From NCBI GenBank assembly GCA_017458585.1, contig JAFTAJ010000043.1:1-64000 (forward strand): a stretch of DNA of 64,000 bases, in the 5' to 3' direction. How positions within the stretch are numbered: position 1 is the stretch's first letter; each line of letters starts with the position of its first letter. Source of the stretch: Bacteroidaceae bacterium (lineage in GTDB: Bacteria; Bacteroidota; Bacteroidia; Bacteroidales; Bacteroidaceae). A model generated the notes under the pieces. That model was given only the letters and a program-made list of their open reading frames with translations, was not told the origin of the DNA and did not search any database. Shown piece by piece: positions 40,248 to 48,566 of the stretch. Position numbers and translations under genes: made by a program.

Positions 40248-41483
40248 ATGCATCGCTGCGGACTATACATACATGTGCCCTTTTGCAAGAGTCGTTGCAT
40301 CTATTGTGACTTCTATTCCACCACCTGCGGTTACGAGAAACGCAAGGCGTATATCGAGGCCGTCTGCCAGGAGATAACTCTGCGCAAAGAATATCTTGAC
40401 TCATCAGTCCTCAGCAGTGTGTATATCGGCGGTGGCACTCCCTCTGTGCTGATGGCAGAAGAGCTAAAGACACTCTTCGCTACAGTAGCGGAGCATTGGC
40501 AACTGAGCCCCGACGCAGAGGTGACTCTCGAAGCAAATCCCGATGACGCAACTCCCGACTACGCCAAGGCGCTAGCAGCTTTGCCCATCAACAGAGTGAG
40601 CATGGGTGTGCAGACCTTTAACGATGATATGCTGCGTTTCCTCCATCGACGCCACACAGCCGAGCAGGCACGCCTGGCCGTGGACAACCTTCTCTCCGCT
40701 GGCATCGACAACATAAGCATAGACCTTATCTACGGCATTCCCAATCAGACTATTGACCAATGGCAGAGCGACTTGGAGCAGGCGCTTGCCTTGCCTGTCA
40801 CTCATCTCTCTGCCTATTCGCTCACCTACGAGGAAGGAACGCAGCTACACCACCTGCGCGAGCAAGGCAAGGTGAGCGAAGTTGACGAAGAGCTTAGTCT
40901 TCAGATGTATTCTCTCCTTATGGAGAAAGCAGAGGTAGCGGGGTTCCGTCATTACGAAATATCCAACTTCGCCCTGCCTGGCTATGAAGCCCGCCATAAC
41001 AGCGGTTACTGGAGCGGCATGCACTACCTCGGCCTCGGGCCAGCAGCCCATTCCTACAATGGCACTTCGCGCCAATGGAACAGCCCAGACCTGCAAGCCT
41101 ATATCCATGCTGGGGGCGACACTCTCGGCGCCCGTCTTTTCTCTCGCGAGGAGATTACAAAGAGAATGCAGCTGGAGGAAACTCTGCTCACCCATCTGCG
41201 TACCGCCGCAGGTCTTAACCTCACAGCTTTCGCCTGCGACTTTGGACAAGAAAAACTTGACGCTCTCCTCGCGCGCGCGAAACCTTATATTAATAATGGT
41301 ACGCTCGTCATAAAGAATCAAACAGACCCACCCCTAACCCCTCCCATGAAGGGAGGGGAAGAGCGCTCCTCCTTCATGGGGGAGTGGGGAGGGAGTCTCT
41401 CAATGGTCAATGGTCAATGGCTTTGCCTCACTCGCGAAGGCCTCTTCGTCTCCGACGATATTATCTCCTCACTGTTTGAATAA
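40248..41483 (+). CDS. hemW: HemW-type radical SAM protein (coproporphyrinogen-III-oxidase-like), with in-frame repeat insertion
   Basis: A 411-residue protein. Cys13, Cys17 and Cys20 in 'CKSRCIYC' bind the Fe-S cluster; 'YIGGGTPSVL' and 'GVQTFNDDMLRFLHRRH' are radical SAM and HemN/HemW signatures. HemW proteins act as haem chaperones; the missing fourth Cys of HemN supports HemW. ATG 40248 is chosen because the -7 promoter box lies after the first ATG (40188). Near the C-terminus, ~34 residues (DPPLTPPMKGGEERSSFMG...) encoded by a hairpin plus three TCAATGG heptamers interrupt the usual 'L.LT.EGLFVSD' segment, which resumes normally. The enzyme core is untouched. Confidence 0.92.
   Translation: MHRCGLYIHVPFCKSRCIYCDFYSTTCGYEKRKAYIEAVCQEITLRKEYLDSSVLSSVYIGGGTPSVLMAEELKTLFATVAEHWQLSPDAEVTLEANPDDATPDYAKALAALPINRVSMGVQTFNDDMLRFLHRRHTAEQARLAVDNLLSAGIDNISIDLIYGIPNQTIDQWQSDLEQALALPVTHLSAYSLTYEEGTQLHHLREQGKVSEVDEELSLQMYSLLMEKAEVAGFRHYEISNFALPGYEARHNSGYWSGMHYLGLGPAAHSYNGTSRQWNSPDLQAYIHAGGDTLGARLFSREEITKRMQLEETLLTHLRTAAGLNLTAFACDFGQEKLDALLARAKPYINNGTLVIKNQTDPPLTPPMKGGEERSSFMGEWGGSLSMVNGQWLCLTREGLFVSDDIISSLFE
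41338..41420. repeat. Hairpin plus heptamer element inside hemW
   Basis: CCCCTCCC-ATGAA-GGGAGGGG (perfect 8-bp stem, 41338-41358), palindrome GAGCGCTC (41361-41368), a TCC-TTCAT-GGG half-element, then TCAATGG x3 (41400-41420). The reading frame is open throughout. Confidence 0.9.
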
Positions 41484-41486
41484 CAC

Positions 41487-41520
41487 AAATCTCCGGCGCT
41501 CTGTTGAGTGCCGGAGATTT
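41487..41520. terminator. Bidirectional terminator between hemW and hppA
   Basis: AAATCTCCGGC / GCCGGAGATTT, an 11-bp perfect stem with a 12-nt loop, between two convergent stop codons. Confidence 0.85.
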
Positions 41521-41541
41521 TGTGTATGAAGTTCTATTCTT

Positions 41542-43725
41542 TTATACAAATGCTACGGTGAGGCCTGCCATTACGATGCTGACCATCGACATAAGCTTGA
41601 TAAGGATATTGAGCGACGGGCCGCTGGTGTCCTTGAACGGGTCGCCCACGGTGTCACCGACGATGGTGGCCTTGTGGCACTCGCTGCCCTTACCGCCGAA
41701 GTGGCCTTCCTCAACCATTTTCTTGGCATTGTCCCATGCGCCACCGGCATTGCTCATAAAGATGGCGAGGGTGAAGCCTGCTGCCAGTCCGCCAACGAGC
41801 AGACCGAGCACGCCAGCCACGCCGAGCACTACGCCCACGATGATGGGGATAATGATGGCGAGCAGCGACGGGAAGATCATCTCCCTCTGAGCCGAGCGGG
41901 TGGAGATCTCCACGCAGCGCTTGTAGTCGGGAGTGCCCTTGCCCTCAAGGATGCCCTTGATTTCGCGGAACTGACGGCGCACCTCCTGCACCATATCCTC
42001 GGCAGCGCGGCCTACAGCACCCATGGTGATACCACTGAACAGGAACGCAGCCATAGCGCCTACGAACACACCCACGATAACCTTGGGATTCATCAGGTTA
42101 ACCTGGAAGTAATCCATAAACGACGGGATATCGCTAATCTTGTTGATAATCTCCTGCATGTGAGCGTTGCCAGCCTCGGCAAGGCGAGCCACAGCCTCCT
42201 TGATCTCCTCGATGTAGGAGGCAAGCAGTGCCAGTGCAGTAAGAGCGGCGGAGCCGATGGCGAAGCCCTTGCCGGTAGCGGCGGTAGTGTTGCCCAGAGC
42301 ATCGAGGGCATCGGTGCGCTTGCGCACATCCTCGCCCAGTTCGCTCATCTCTGCATTGCCACCGGCATTGTCGGCGATGGGGCCGTAGGCGTCAGTAGCA
42401 AGGGTGATGCCCAGAGTGGAGAGCATACCGACAGCGGCGATACCGATACCATAGAGACCGCGAGACAGATTCTCGGCAGTAACCTCAAGCTGGAAACCAT
42501 TGGCGCAGAGATAGCTCAGCAGGATAGCCACGGAGATGGTAACCACGGGAACCATGGTGGAGATCATGCCAGTGCCCACGCCCTTGATGATAACGGTGGC
42601 AGCGCCGGTCTTGGAAGCCTCAGAAATCTTCTGCGTTGGCTTGTAGGAATGAGAAGTGTAGTACTCCGTTGCCTGACCAATGATGACACCGGCCAGCAGA
42701 CCAGTAACGACAGAGAAGGAAACGCCCACCCAGTTGTCGATGCCCAGCAGATAAAGGATGGCAAAGCTGGCCACGGCAATGAGGGCGGCACTGATATTGG
42801 TGCCCACGCCCAGCGAGCGGAGCAGCTGCTTCATCGTTGCGCCTTCCTTGGTGCGAACGAGGAAGATACCAAACAGCGAAAGGAAGATACCCACAGCGGC
42901 GATAATCATCGGCGCAATCACCGACTTAATCTGCATCTCGGGATTAATAGCAAAGGCCGTAGCACCCAGCGCAGCGGTGGAGAGAATGGAGCCGCAGTAG
43001 CTCTCGTAGAGGTCGGCGCCCATACCGGCTACGTCGCCCACATTGTCGCCCACATTGTCGGCGATGGTGGCAGGATTGCGCGGGTCATCCTCAGGGATGT
43101 CAGCCTCCACCTTACCCACGATGTCAGCGCCCACGTCGGCAGCCTTGGTGTAGATACCGCCGCCCACACGGGCGAACAATGCCTGAGTAGATGCACCCAT
43201 ACCGAAGGTAAGCATCGTAGTGGTAATAGTAATCAGGCTGTCCACGCCAGCCGCATTAAGGATAAGATACCACAATGCGATGTCGAGCAGACCGAGCCCC
43301 ACTACCGTGAGGCCCATAACGGCACCCGAGCGGAAGGCTACGCGCAGTCCGCCGTCAAGGCTCTTGCGGGCAGCGTTGGCTGTACGGGCAGAGGCATAGG
43401 TGGCAGTCTTCATGCCGAAGAATCCAGCCAAGCCAGAGAAAAGACCACCGGTGAGGAATGCAAACGGCACCCACGGGTTCTGCATCTGGAAGCCATACGC
43501 CATCACTGCAAAGATTATGGCTAGCACCACAAACACGATGGCAACAATCTTGTACTGCTGCTTGAGGTAAGCCATTGCACCCTTGCGGACATGCTCGGCT
43601 ATCTCGCGCATACGCGGTGTACCCTCATCCTCCTTCTTCATCTGGAGGAAGAAATACAAAGCCATGCCCAAGGCAATCAGCGATGCTATGGGCACAATCC
43701 AAAACACACTTAAGATATTTTCCAT
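41542..43725 (-). CDS. hppA: Membrane-bound pyrophosphatase, K+-dependent, Na+ or H+ pumping
   Basis: A 727-residue inner-membrane pump with ~16 TM segments. It splits pyrophosphate and exports Na+ and/or H+. The catalytic loops are present: '[41 protein letters not shown]' (residues ~190-230), '[16 protein letters not shown]' and '[10 protein letters not shown]'. In '[10 protein letters not shown]' (Ala at ~482) the position that is Lys in K+-independent pumps is Ala, so it belongs to the K+-dependent group, which in Bacteroides is mainly Na+-pumping. Its monocistronic layout and own promoter fit a housekeeping energy-conservation role. Confidence 0.95.
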   Translation of the reverse strand: MENILSVFWIVPIASLIALGMALYFFLQMKKEDEGTPRMREIAEHVRKGAMAYLKQQYKIVAIVFVVLAIIFAVMAYGFQMQNPWVPFAFLTGGLFSGLAGFFGMKTATYASARTANAARKSLDGGLRVAFRSGAVMGLTVVGLGLLDIALWYLILNAAGVDSLITITTTMLTFGMGASTQALFARVGGGIYTKAADVGADIVGKVEADIPEDDPRNPATIADNVGDNVGDVAGMGADLYESYCGSILSTAALGATAFAINPEMQIKSVIAPMIIAAVGIFLSLFGIFLVRTKEGATMKQLLRSLGVGTNISAALIAVASFAILYLLGIDNWVGVSFSVVTGLLAGVIIGQATEYYTSHSYKPTQKISEASKTGAATVIIKGVGTGMISTMVPVVTISVAILLSYLCANGFQLEVTAENLSRGLYGIGIAAVGMLSTLGITLATDAYGPIADNAGGNAEMSELGEDVRKRTDALDALGNTTAATGKGFAIGSAALTALALLASYIEEIKEAVARLAEAGNAHMQEIINKISDIPSFMDYFQVNLMNPKVIVGVFVGAMAAFLFSGITMGAVGRAAEDMVQEVRRQFREIKGILEGKGTPDYKRCVEISTRSAQREMIFPSLLAIIIPIIVGVVLGVAGVLGLLVGGLAAGFTLAIFMSNAGGAWDNAKKMVEEGHFGGKGSECHKATIVGDTVGDPFKDTSGPSLNILIKLMSMVSIVMAGLTVAFV

Positions 43726-43765
43726 AAATTTGGTTAAAATTTTATTGGTAATTTATTTTGAGTTG

Positions 43766-43795
43766 CGAAGTTATCACTTTTTTCGCACACTACAA
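43766..43795 (-). promoter_or_regulatory. Promoter of hppA (TTCG variant)
   Basis: Minus strand: TTG (43793-43795), 19 nt, TAACTTCG (43766-43773); leader ~35 nt. It has the same C-for-T change as the rpsU and rprXY boxes. Confidence 0.65.
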
Positions 43796-43834
43796 AATAA
43801 ATACCCAAATAAAACGGGAAGAGCGAATAATACC

Positions 43835-43872
43835 AAACAATCCGCTGCGTTTGTAACCACTGCGGATTGTTT
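43835..43872 (-). terminator. Terminator of the 43878-46642 gene pair
   Basis: AAACAATCCGC / GCGGATTGTTT, an 11-bp perfect stem with a 16-nt loop, 6 nt after the stop; the minus strand continues TTTGGTATT. Confidence 0.75.
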
Positions 43873-43877
43873 TACTC

Positions 43878-46169
43878 TTAATTATACGTAACTTTTCCTT
43901 TTGCATGCCCTATAGGAATATTCGTGCTATAGCGCACTATTCCGTTCCGCGTTACCTTGGCACGCATAATATTGAACTCCTCTCTAGAAACAGAAATATA
44001 TGAACCTGGAACTTTCGTCTTGTTGCCACGAGAGTCTATATCTCCATTAAATTCTGTTGTATGTTTGCACGTACAATAGAAATGGAATGTACGTCGTCCC
44101 ATTTCTTCTGGCCCAAGTTGTTTTTCTGTTGGTCCCATAGAGTCTTCATATATTTCTGTCTTATTGCCGCAATGACCAGACGTATGGGTGCTTTCTAAGT
44201 TATCCCGAAGATCTTCACCCCAACTATTTTTAGTATTATATATGGAGACAGAGTCGCTAACCAATTCAAACTCCACTTCGTCATCTTTCATTAGTCCGCT
44301 AAGAGAAAAAGTACCTTCTATATATTCTTCCGTGGAATTAGTGACTTCGCGAGAACTATAATTAAATACTACTGGCATTGTACATTCCACCGCTCTTTGA
44401 GCATTCCAAACGGGCACATCATATCCCAGAACATTGAGGATGGGGACAAGATTGTATCTGCCACATAGCATAGGCATCGTTATCGGCAGTTCGGCGTATG
44501 TATTGAATACGCTATACATATCGGTTCCGTATGCCTTGGCAACCATTTCCTCCTTGTAGTTATAGGCAGCCAAACCTACTTTAAAAGGAAGACTGTTACC
44601 ATGTGGAAAAACTTTAGCGTCCGTATAGTTTAAGCCACTCTGATAATTCATGTAAGGTTCACCAGCCTCCACGGTGTTAAATTCGGGGAAGAGTCGCAGC
44701 ATCATTGCACCAACAGGTACTTCGGCTTCAAAAATAGTGTATTTTTTCTCTTTTTTGCCTGCAGCAGAAAATAAAGCATTGCCCTCAAACACATAGTCTG
44801 TCGGAGCAAACCTTATCTGAGTGTTTGCGAGTGTTGTATATGCATCTTTTTTTACCAATGCAACAGGATCGAGTGTAAACGAAGCATCAAACTTGGGACC
44901 AGAGTAGACATCTATTCCCGTGCTACACCATGCAATCTTCTTGCACCACGAAGCTGTCTCCAACTTGAAAGGGAAATGTACGCCAGCTTGTGTCGAGCCA
45001 TTGAGGGAGAGCTGTATGCCCCATGTATTATTCGGATCGTCCTTGCCTGTGGAACAATCCTTTGTGCCGTGAACTCTATTATTCTCGATAGTTATTGTCT
45101 GGGTAGCATGTACAGCAAGTTTAGGAGTGTTGATTGTCAAACTCATGTCGCCTGCAGTCTTTATGAAAACGCCTGGCCCTGGCCTTACCTGCAAGATAGG
45201 CATAAACGAAGGGAAGTAAAGAGGCACTCCTGCCAACTGCCAGGTCGTTGTTTCCTCCAGTTTTCCCGAAACGGTAAGCGAAGCTCCAAATTCTGCATCC
45301 TCATAGAATGTTGTCTTTATACAGAATTCCCTTCCCGCACAAATATTATACGCCACAGTGGCTTTGATGGAAATATCAAGATCAACCGATAACTTGACAG
45401 TAAGATCTTCGTAACTGTAGTTGACGGGTGTAAATTTACCATTCACTGCAGCCAAGGTCAGATCCTTGTTTCCCTCCCAGCCTGGAATTTTGTCTAATCC
45501 CGCCATGCGACTGTAGGCAACACCATTATCGTCATGGCCAATCTGCTCCAGAGTAACGAACTGCTCAAACACATCTCCAAAACTATCCACATAGTCGTAG
45601 TGGATCTCATAATAGTTGTCGTATTCGGGGAAAGACTTTACTTCCGTCACTTTTCCCACGAATGGCAATGCATATTTTCCGCTCCATCCATCCCATTCGC
45701 CGTCTGGAATATAAAGGACATCGCCGACCTTTGGCAGATCGTAATATATCCATTTGCTGTTTTCCCCGTCCCATACACGCGGGTAGCACGCCATTTTGTT
45801 GAGCTCGTTGCCATCGTTGTCATACATGCGTATATACGAGCCTTTATACGGACAATCTTCCGCCGAAAGATTATAGAAACGCTTGCTGAAAATTATCTCC
45901 GGCTGCTGGAAGCCGATGGAGTCGATGGCGCAGAGGGGGATGCGGTAGGTGGTGTCGGCCAGCTCTATCTCCTGCACGACGTATTCGTCGCGCTCGGTAA
46001 GGTCGAGGTCTATCTTCGAGAGCCTCATGCTCTTCACATCATCATAGAAGAAGCCGTTGAAGTCGCCGTCGTTGCGGTAGATGTAGAAAGCTTCCTGCGC
46101 CCACATCGTTTGTCCTACTATAAGCATAAAGGCGACAACGCATATCCTATAAAGTACACGTGTTTTCAT
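43878..46169 (-). CDS. Large secreted protein of unknown function
   Basis: A 763-residue protein with signal peptide MKTRVLYRICVVAFMLIVGQTMWAQ. Residues 27-95 ('AFYIYRNDGDFNGFFYDDV', 'VQEIELADTTYRIPLCAIDSIGFQQPE') match an N-terminal segment common to many Bacteroidales surface proteins. The remainder is beta-rich, with no catalytic motif I recognise; several Cys pairs and a late 'YCTCKH' are seen. The gene is visibly A+T-richer than its neighbours, which may mean recent transfer or fast evolution. It overlaps the upstream 158-residue gene by 4 nt (ATGA), so the two are translationally coupled. Confidence 0.8.
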   Translation of the reverse strand: MKTRVLYRICVVAFMLIVGQTMWAQEAFYIYRNDGDFNGFFYDDVKSMRLSKIDLDLTERDEYVVQEIELADTTYRIPLCAIDSIGFQQPEIIFSKRFYNLSAEDCPYKGSYIRMYDNDGNELNKMACYPRVWDGENSKWIYYDLPKVGDVLYIPDGEWDGWSGKYALPFVGKVTEVKSFPEYDNYYEIHYDYVDSFGDVFEQFVTLEQIGHDDNGVAYSRMAGLDKIPGWEGNKDLTLAAVNGKFTPVNYSYEDLTVKLSVDLDISIKATVAYNICAGREFCIKTTFYEDAEFGASLTVSGKLEETTTWQLAGVPLYFPSFMPILQVRPGPGVFIKTAGDMSLTINTPKLAVHATQTITIENNRVHGTKDCSTGKDDPNNTWGIQLSLNGSTQAGVHFPFKLETASWCKKIAWCSTGIDVYSGPKFDASFTLDPVALVKKDAYTTLANTQIRFAPTDYVFEGNALFSAAGKKEKKYTIFEAEVPVGAMMLRLFPEFNTVEAGEPYMNYQSGLNYTDAKVFPHGNSLPFKVGLAAYNYKEEMVAKAYGTDMYSVFNTYAELPITMPMLCGRYNLVPILNVLGYDVPVWNAQRAVECTMPVVFNYSSREVTNSTEEYIEGTFSLSGLMKDDEVEFELVSDSVSIYNTKNSWGEDLRDNLESTHTSGHCGNKTEIYEDSMGPTEKQLGPEEMGRRTFHFYCTCKHTTEFNGDIDSRGNKTKVPGSYISVSREEFNIMRAKVTRNGIVRYSTNIPIGHAKGKVTYN

Positions 46170-46642
46170 CGCTTCAAGAATTTAATAGTTGCGTCACCGG
46201 CTTTAACAACGTATGTACCAGCAGGATAGCTGGTGAAGGAAACTATGGTGCGTAGTCCCTCGTGGGCCTGCACCGTAAATAGTTTTATGCCATCGAGGCT
46301 ATAAACATCAAGGCGCGTACCGTCGGGCAGCCCGTCGAATGCCATTTTATCCTCGCTCTGCATATAGCGCATCTCACCCGGCCGAACGGTCTGCTCACCC
46401 ACATCGGTTATGGTGCCACCCTCGTAAGTGTAGCGCAAGACACTGGTGAGGGGATAAGAAACGGTCGTTTTAAAAGTTTTTATCACCAATTTTCCATCTT
46501 CAAAGGTCGTTTCTGGCTCGTCAGTAAGGTCAAAGTAAGCTTTTTCGCCCGATTTTTGCCAAACTACAAGGCGCTGGGTGTCTGCATGCAGCCACATTTG
46601 CGTGCCTAAAAACAGCAAAATAATTGCGATGAGTCTTTTCAT
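46166..46642 (-). CDS. Small secreted protein with C-terminal sorting-type domain
   Basis: A 158-residue protein with signal peptide MKRLIAIILLFLGTQMWLHA, a short N-terminal part ('QRLVVWQKSGEKAYFDLTDEPETTF') that often precedes such tails in Prevotella, and a C-terminal domain ('LDVYSLDGIKLFTVQAHEG', then 'YPAGTYVVKAGDATIKFLKR') like type IX (Por) sorting signals. It seems to be little more than leader plus tail. It may partner with the coupled 763-residue protein, which lacks such a tail. Confidence 0.78.
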   Translation of the reverse strand: MKRLIAIILLFLGTQMWLHADTQRLVVWQKSGEKAYFDLTDEPETTFEDGKLVIKTFKTTVSYPLTSVLRYTYEGGTITDVGEQTVRPGEMRYMQSEDKMAFDGLPDGTRLDVYSLDGIKLFTVQAHEGLRTIVSFTSYPAGTYVVKAGDATIKFLKR

Positions 46643-46800
46643 ATCTTTGGATTTGTAATTCTTCGTGATATCTCAGCTACAAATTTACGATTTTCCACGA
46701 AAAGACACCTTCTTTTCGTATAAAAATCAAGAAAATACCTTGTTGCGAGCGGTTTTTCCGAGCAGATTTAAATAAAAACGGTACGCGTAAATAGAAACCC

Positions 46801-46955
46801 CGTTCTCGTTTTCACAAGAACGGCTTTAGTTGCAACGACATCAGAGATAATTTCAACGCGAACGGAGATAAATTTCAACGCGAACGGCTTTTAATTTCGC
46901 AAGAACGGCGTTAAATTCCGCAAGAACGGCGTTAGTTTCTGGCAAGGTCGCGGTA
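46801..46955. repeat. Intergenic 21-bp phased array with TTC-N4/5-GAA units
   Basis: The ends of successive units (ACGG or GTCG) fall at 46823, 46865, 46887, 46908, 46929 and 46950, steps of 42, 22, 21, 21 and 21. Units contain TTCACAAGAA, TTCAACGCGAA (twice), TTCGCAAGAA and TTCCGCAAGAA. The 455-bp gap holds no gene. Confidence 0.85.
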
Positions 46956-47039
46956 AGTTTGTTCCCCTTCTTTATTATATTATATAAATATGGTACGCGC
47001 GCGAGGGAGAAGTTGAAAAGTTAAAACCTTGAAAAAAGA

Positions 47040-47073
47040 ATTGGGCGGCAGTCATGAATGACTGTCGCCCAAT
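47040..47073 (-). terminator. Terminator of the OmpA-family gene
   Basis: ATTGGGCGGCAGTCAT / ATGACTGTCGCCCAAT: about 15 paired bases with one wobble. The minus strand continues TCTTTTTTC. It starts 24 nt past the stop. Confidence 0.9.
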
Positions 47074-47097
47074 GTTATAAGATTTAATTTCTCTTAA

Positions 47098-48267
47098 TTA
47101 CTCGGAGAGAGTGGAAACTGCTACGCGGTTCCAGGTGGGCTCTGAGAAGAGGTCGCCTACGCCACAACCCTCAGCGGAAACGATGCGGGAAGCGTCAACC
47201 TTATACTTCTTGATGAGCATGTCCTTAACGGCGTTTGCACGAGCCTTTGAGAGCTTGTCGTTGATAGCCTTGCCGCCCTCGGGAGAAGCATAACCCTTGA
47301 TAGCAACCTTTGCTGCGGGGTGATTCTTCAGGAAGGAAGCAACGCGCTCTACGTTGGGCTGCTGAGCAGCGGTGATAACGCTCTTGCCCTGTGCGAAGAA
47401 TACGTTGGTCTCGAGGCTGTTGACAACCTTAGCTGGATCTGGTGCAGGAGGTGTGGGCACCTTCTTGTTGCGGCAGTCGTTGAGGTCGTCCTGAAGCTTC
47501 TTGATAGCAGCAGCGTCAGCAGCGATCTTCTGATCCTTAGCACCCAGCTGGTTGCGGAGGTCGTTGATCTTAGCGTTGAGGCCGTCTACCTCAGCCTGGT
47601 CGTACTCCTTAACGAGTGCGAAGTTGTGGGTACCATTGCTGTTGAGGAACTTGTAGGTTACGCCAGCAGTGAGCTCGATGTGAGCATACTTCTTGTCGTA
47701 CTCGCTAGCACGGATACCATCGGTGAGGGACCATACCATAGCGGGCTTTACGTTAACCTGCCAAGCCTTGTCAGCGCCAAGGTTGAAGCCGAAGTCCAGA
47801 CCAGCCTTGCTGGTGAGGAGGTTACGGTCGTTGTTGCTGTGGCCATAGTACTCATGACCCCAGCCCATACCGAAGATGGCCTTAACGTCGAGGAAGCGCG
47901 GCTCACCTGTGTAACCCAAGAAGAGGTTAGTGAGGTTGAAGCGCAGCAAACCGCTCAGGTTGGAAGCGTCAAAAGCCTTGTGGGTGTTGGCGGGATAGCC
48001 AGTGGGGCCAATGTTGTTGTGCTGTGCGTTGATAACAGCATTTACCTCAGCTGCCAAGCCGAAGATAGGAGTGATTTCCTTAGCAACGGTCAGACCTACT
48101 ACCGGACGGAGGTCGCCAAAGAACTTGTGACCATAGGCAGGAGTAACGCCACCAGCCTGTACACCTACAGACCAGTTGTCAGTCAACTTGCTGCCACGAA
48201 CAGTTGTCTGTGCGCTTGCGAAAGCAACGGTTGCACAAACGGCGAGAAGCATAAAAACTTTCTTCAT
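47098..48267 (-). CDS. OmpA-family outer membrane protein
   Basis: A 389-residue protein with signal peptide ending TVAFASAQ. Residues ~25-210 form an 8-stranded beta-barrel-like region ('WSVGVQAGGVTPAYGHKFFGDLRPVVGLTV'). A helical coiled segment follows (~215-265, 'DGLNAKINDLRNQLGAKDQKIAADAAAIKKLQDDLNDCR') and a Pro-rich hinge. The C-terminal OmpA domain (~285-389, 'TNVFFAQGKSVITAAQQPNV', 'VAIKGYASPEGGKAINDKLSKARANAV', 'WNRVAVSTL') binds peptidoglycan. It is an abundant outer-membrane anchor type. It has its own promoter and a ~115-nt leader with a stable hairpin. Confidence 0.93.
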   Translation of the reverse strand: MKKVFMLLAVCATVAFASAQTTVRGSKLTDNWSVGVQAGGVTPAYGHKFFGDLRPVVGLTVAKEITPIFGLAAEVNAVINAQHNNIGPTGYPANTHKAFDASNLSGLLRFNLTNLFLGYTGEPRFLDVKAIFGMGWGHEYYGHSNNDRNLLTSKAGLDFGFNLGADKAWQVNVKPAMVWSLTDGIRASEYDKKYAHIELTAGVTYKFLNSNGTHNFALVKEYDQAEVDGLNAKINDLRNQLGAKDQKIAADAAAIKKLQDDLNDCRNKKVPTPPAPDPAKVVNSLETNVFFAQGKSVITAAQQPNVERVASFLKNHPAAKVAIKGYASPEGGKAINDKLSKARANAVKDMLIKKYKVDASRIVSAEGCGVGDLFSEPTWNRVAVSTLSE

Positions 48268-48293
48268 GTTGTTAATTGTTTTTGTTTGAATCT

Positions 48294-48307
48294 GCCCCCG
48301 AGGGGGC
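48294..48307 (-). promoter_or_regulatory. Leader hairpin of the OmpA-family mRNA
   Basis: GCCCCC-GA-GGGGGC, a 14-nt palindrome, lies 26 nt upstream of the start codon within the leader. It may stabilise the mRNA or modulate translation (inference). Confidence 0.5.
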
Positions 48308-48384
48308 TTCTTCTGGTTAATAATTAGTTAAAAATGTGTTTCGTTTTTTGTTGGAAGGCACGCATTATATGCCTATTTCATTTG

Positions 48385-48414
48385 CAAAGGAACAACTTTT
48401 TTTTGAATTCACAA
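48385..48414 (-). promoter_or_regulatory. Promoter of the OmpA-family gene
   Basis: Minus strand: TTG (48412-48414), 19 nt, TTCCTTTG (48385-48392), close to TAnnTTTG. Confidence 0.6.
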
Positions 48415-48503
48415 CATTTTTAGACAATTATTTTCACTTAAAATGGGGAAAAAACGCGTTTTTCGATGATTTTTTTGTGTTTTTTGTTGTTTTGAGCGGT
48501 TTT

Positions 48504-48566
48504 TGCTATGTGCTATGTCTAAAAAGTTGTAGAGTTGGCAAGTTGTATAGAGTTATTAGAGGTTGG
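48504..48566. repeat. Degenerate heptamer run at the mdh 3' end
   Basis: TGCTATG x2, then TCTAAAA, AGTTGTA, GAGTTGG, CAAGTTG, TATAGAG, TTATTAG, AGGTTGG in 7-nt register. It covers the mdh stop codon. It is weaker than the other heptamer arrays. Confidence 0.45.

Noticed and set aside
41674-43524. Long open frame on the plus strand opposite hppA
   Set aside because: It is a codon-bias shadow: the minus strand encodes a complete pyrophosphatase with all motifs, and the plus frame has His-rich sequence without any family signature.
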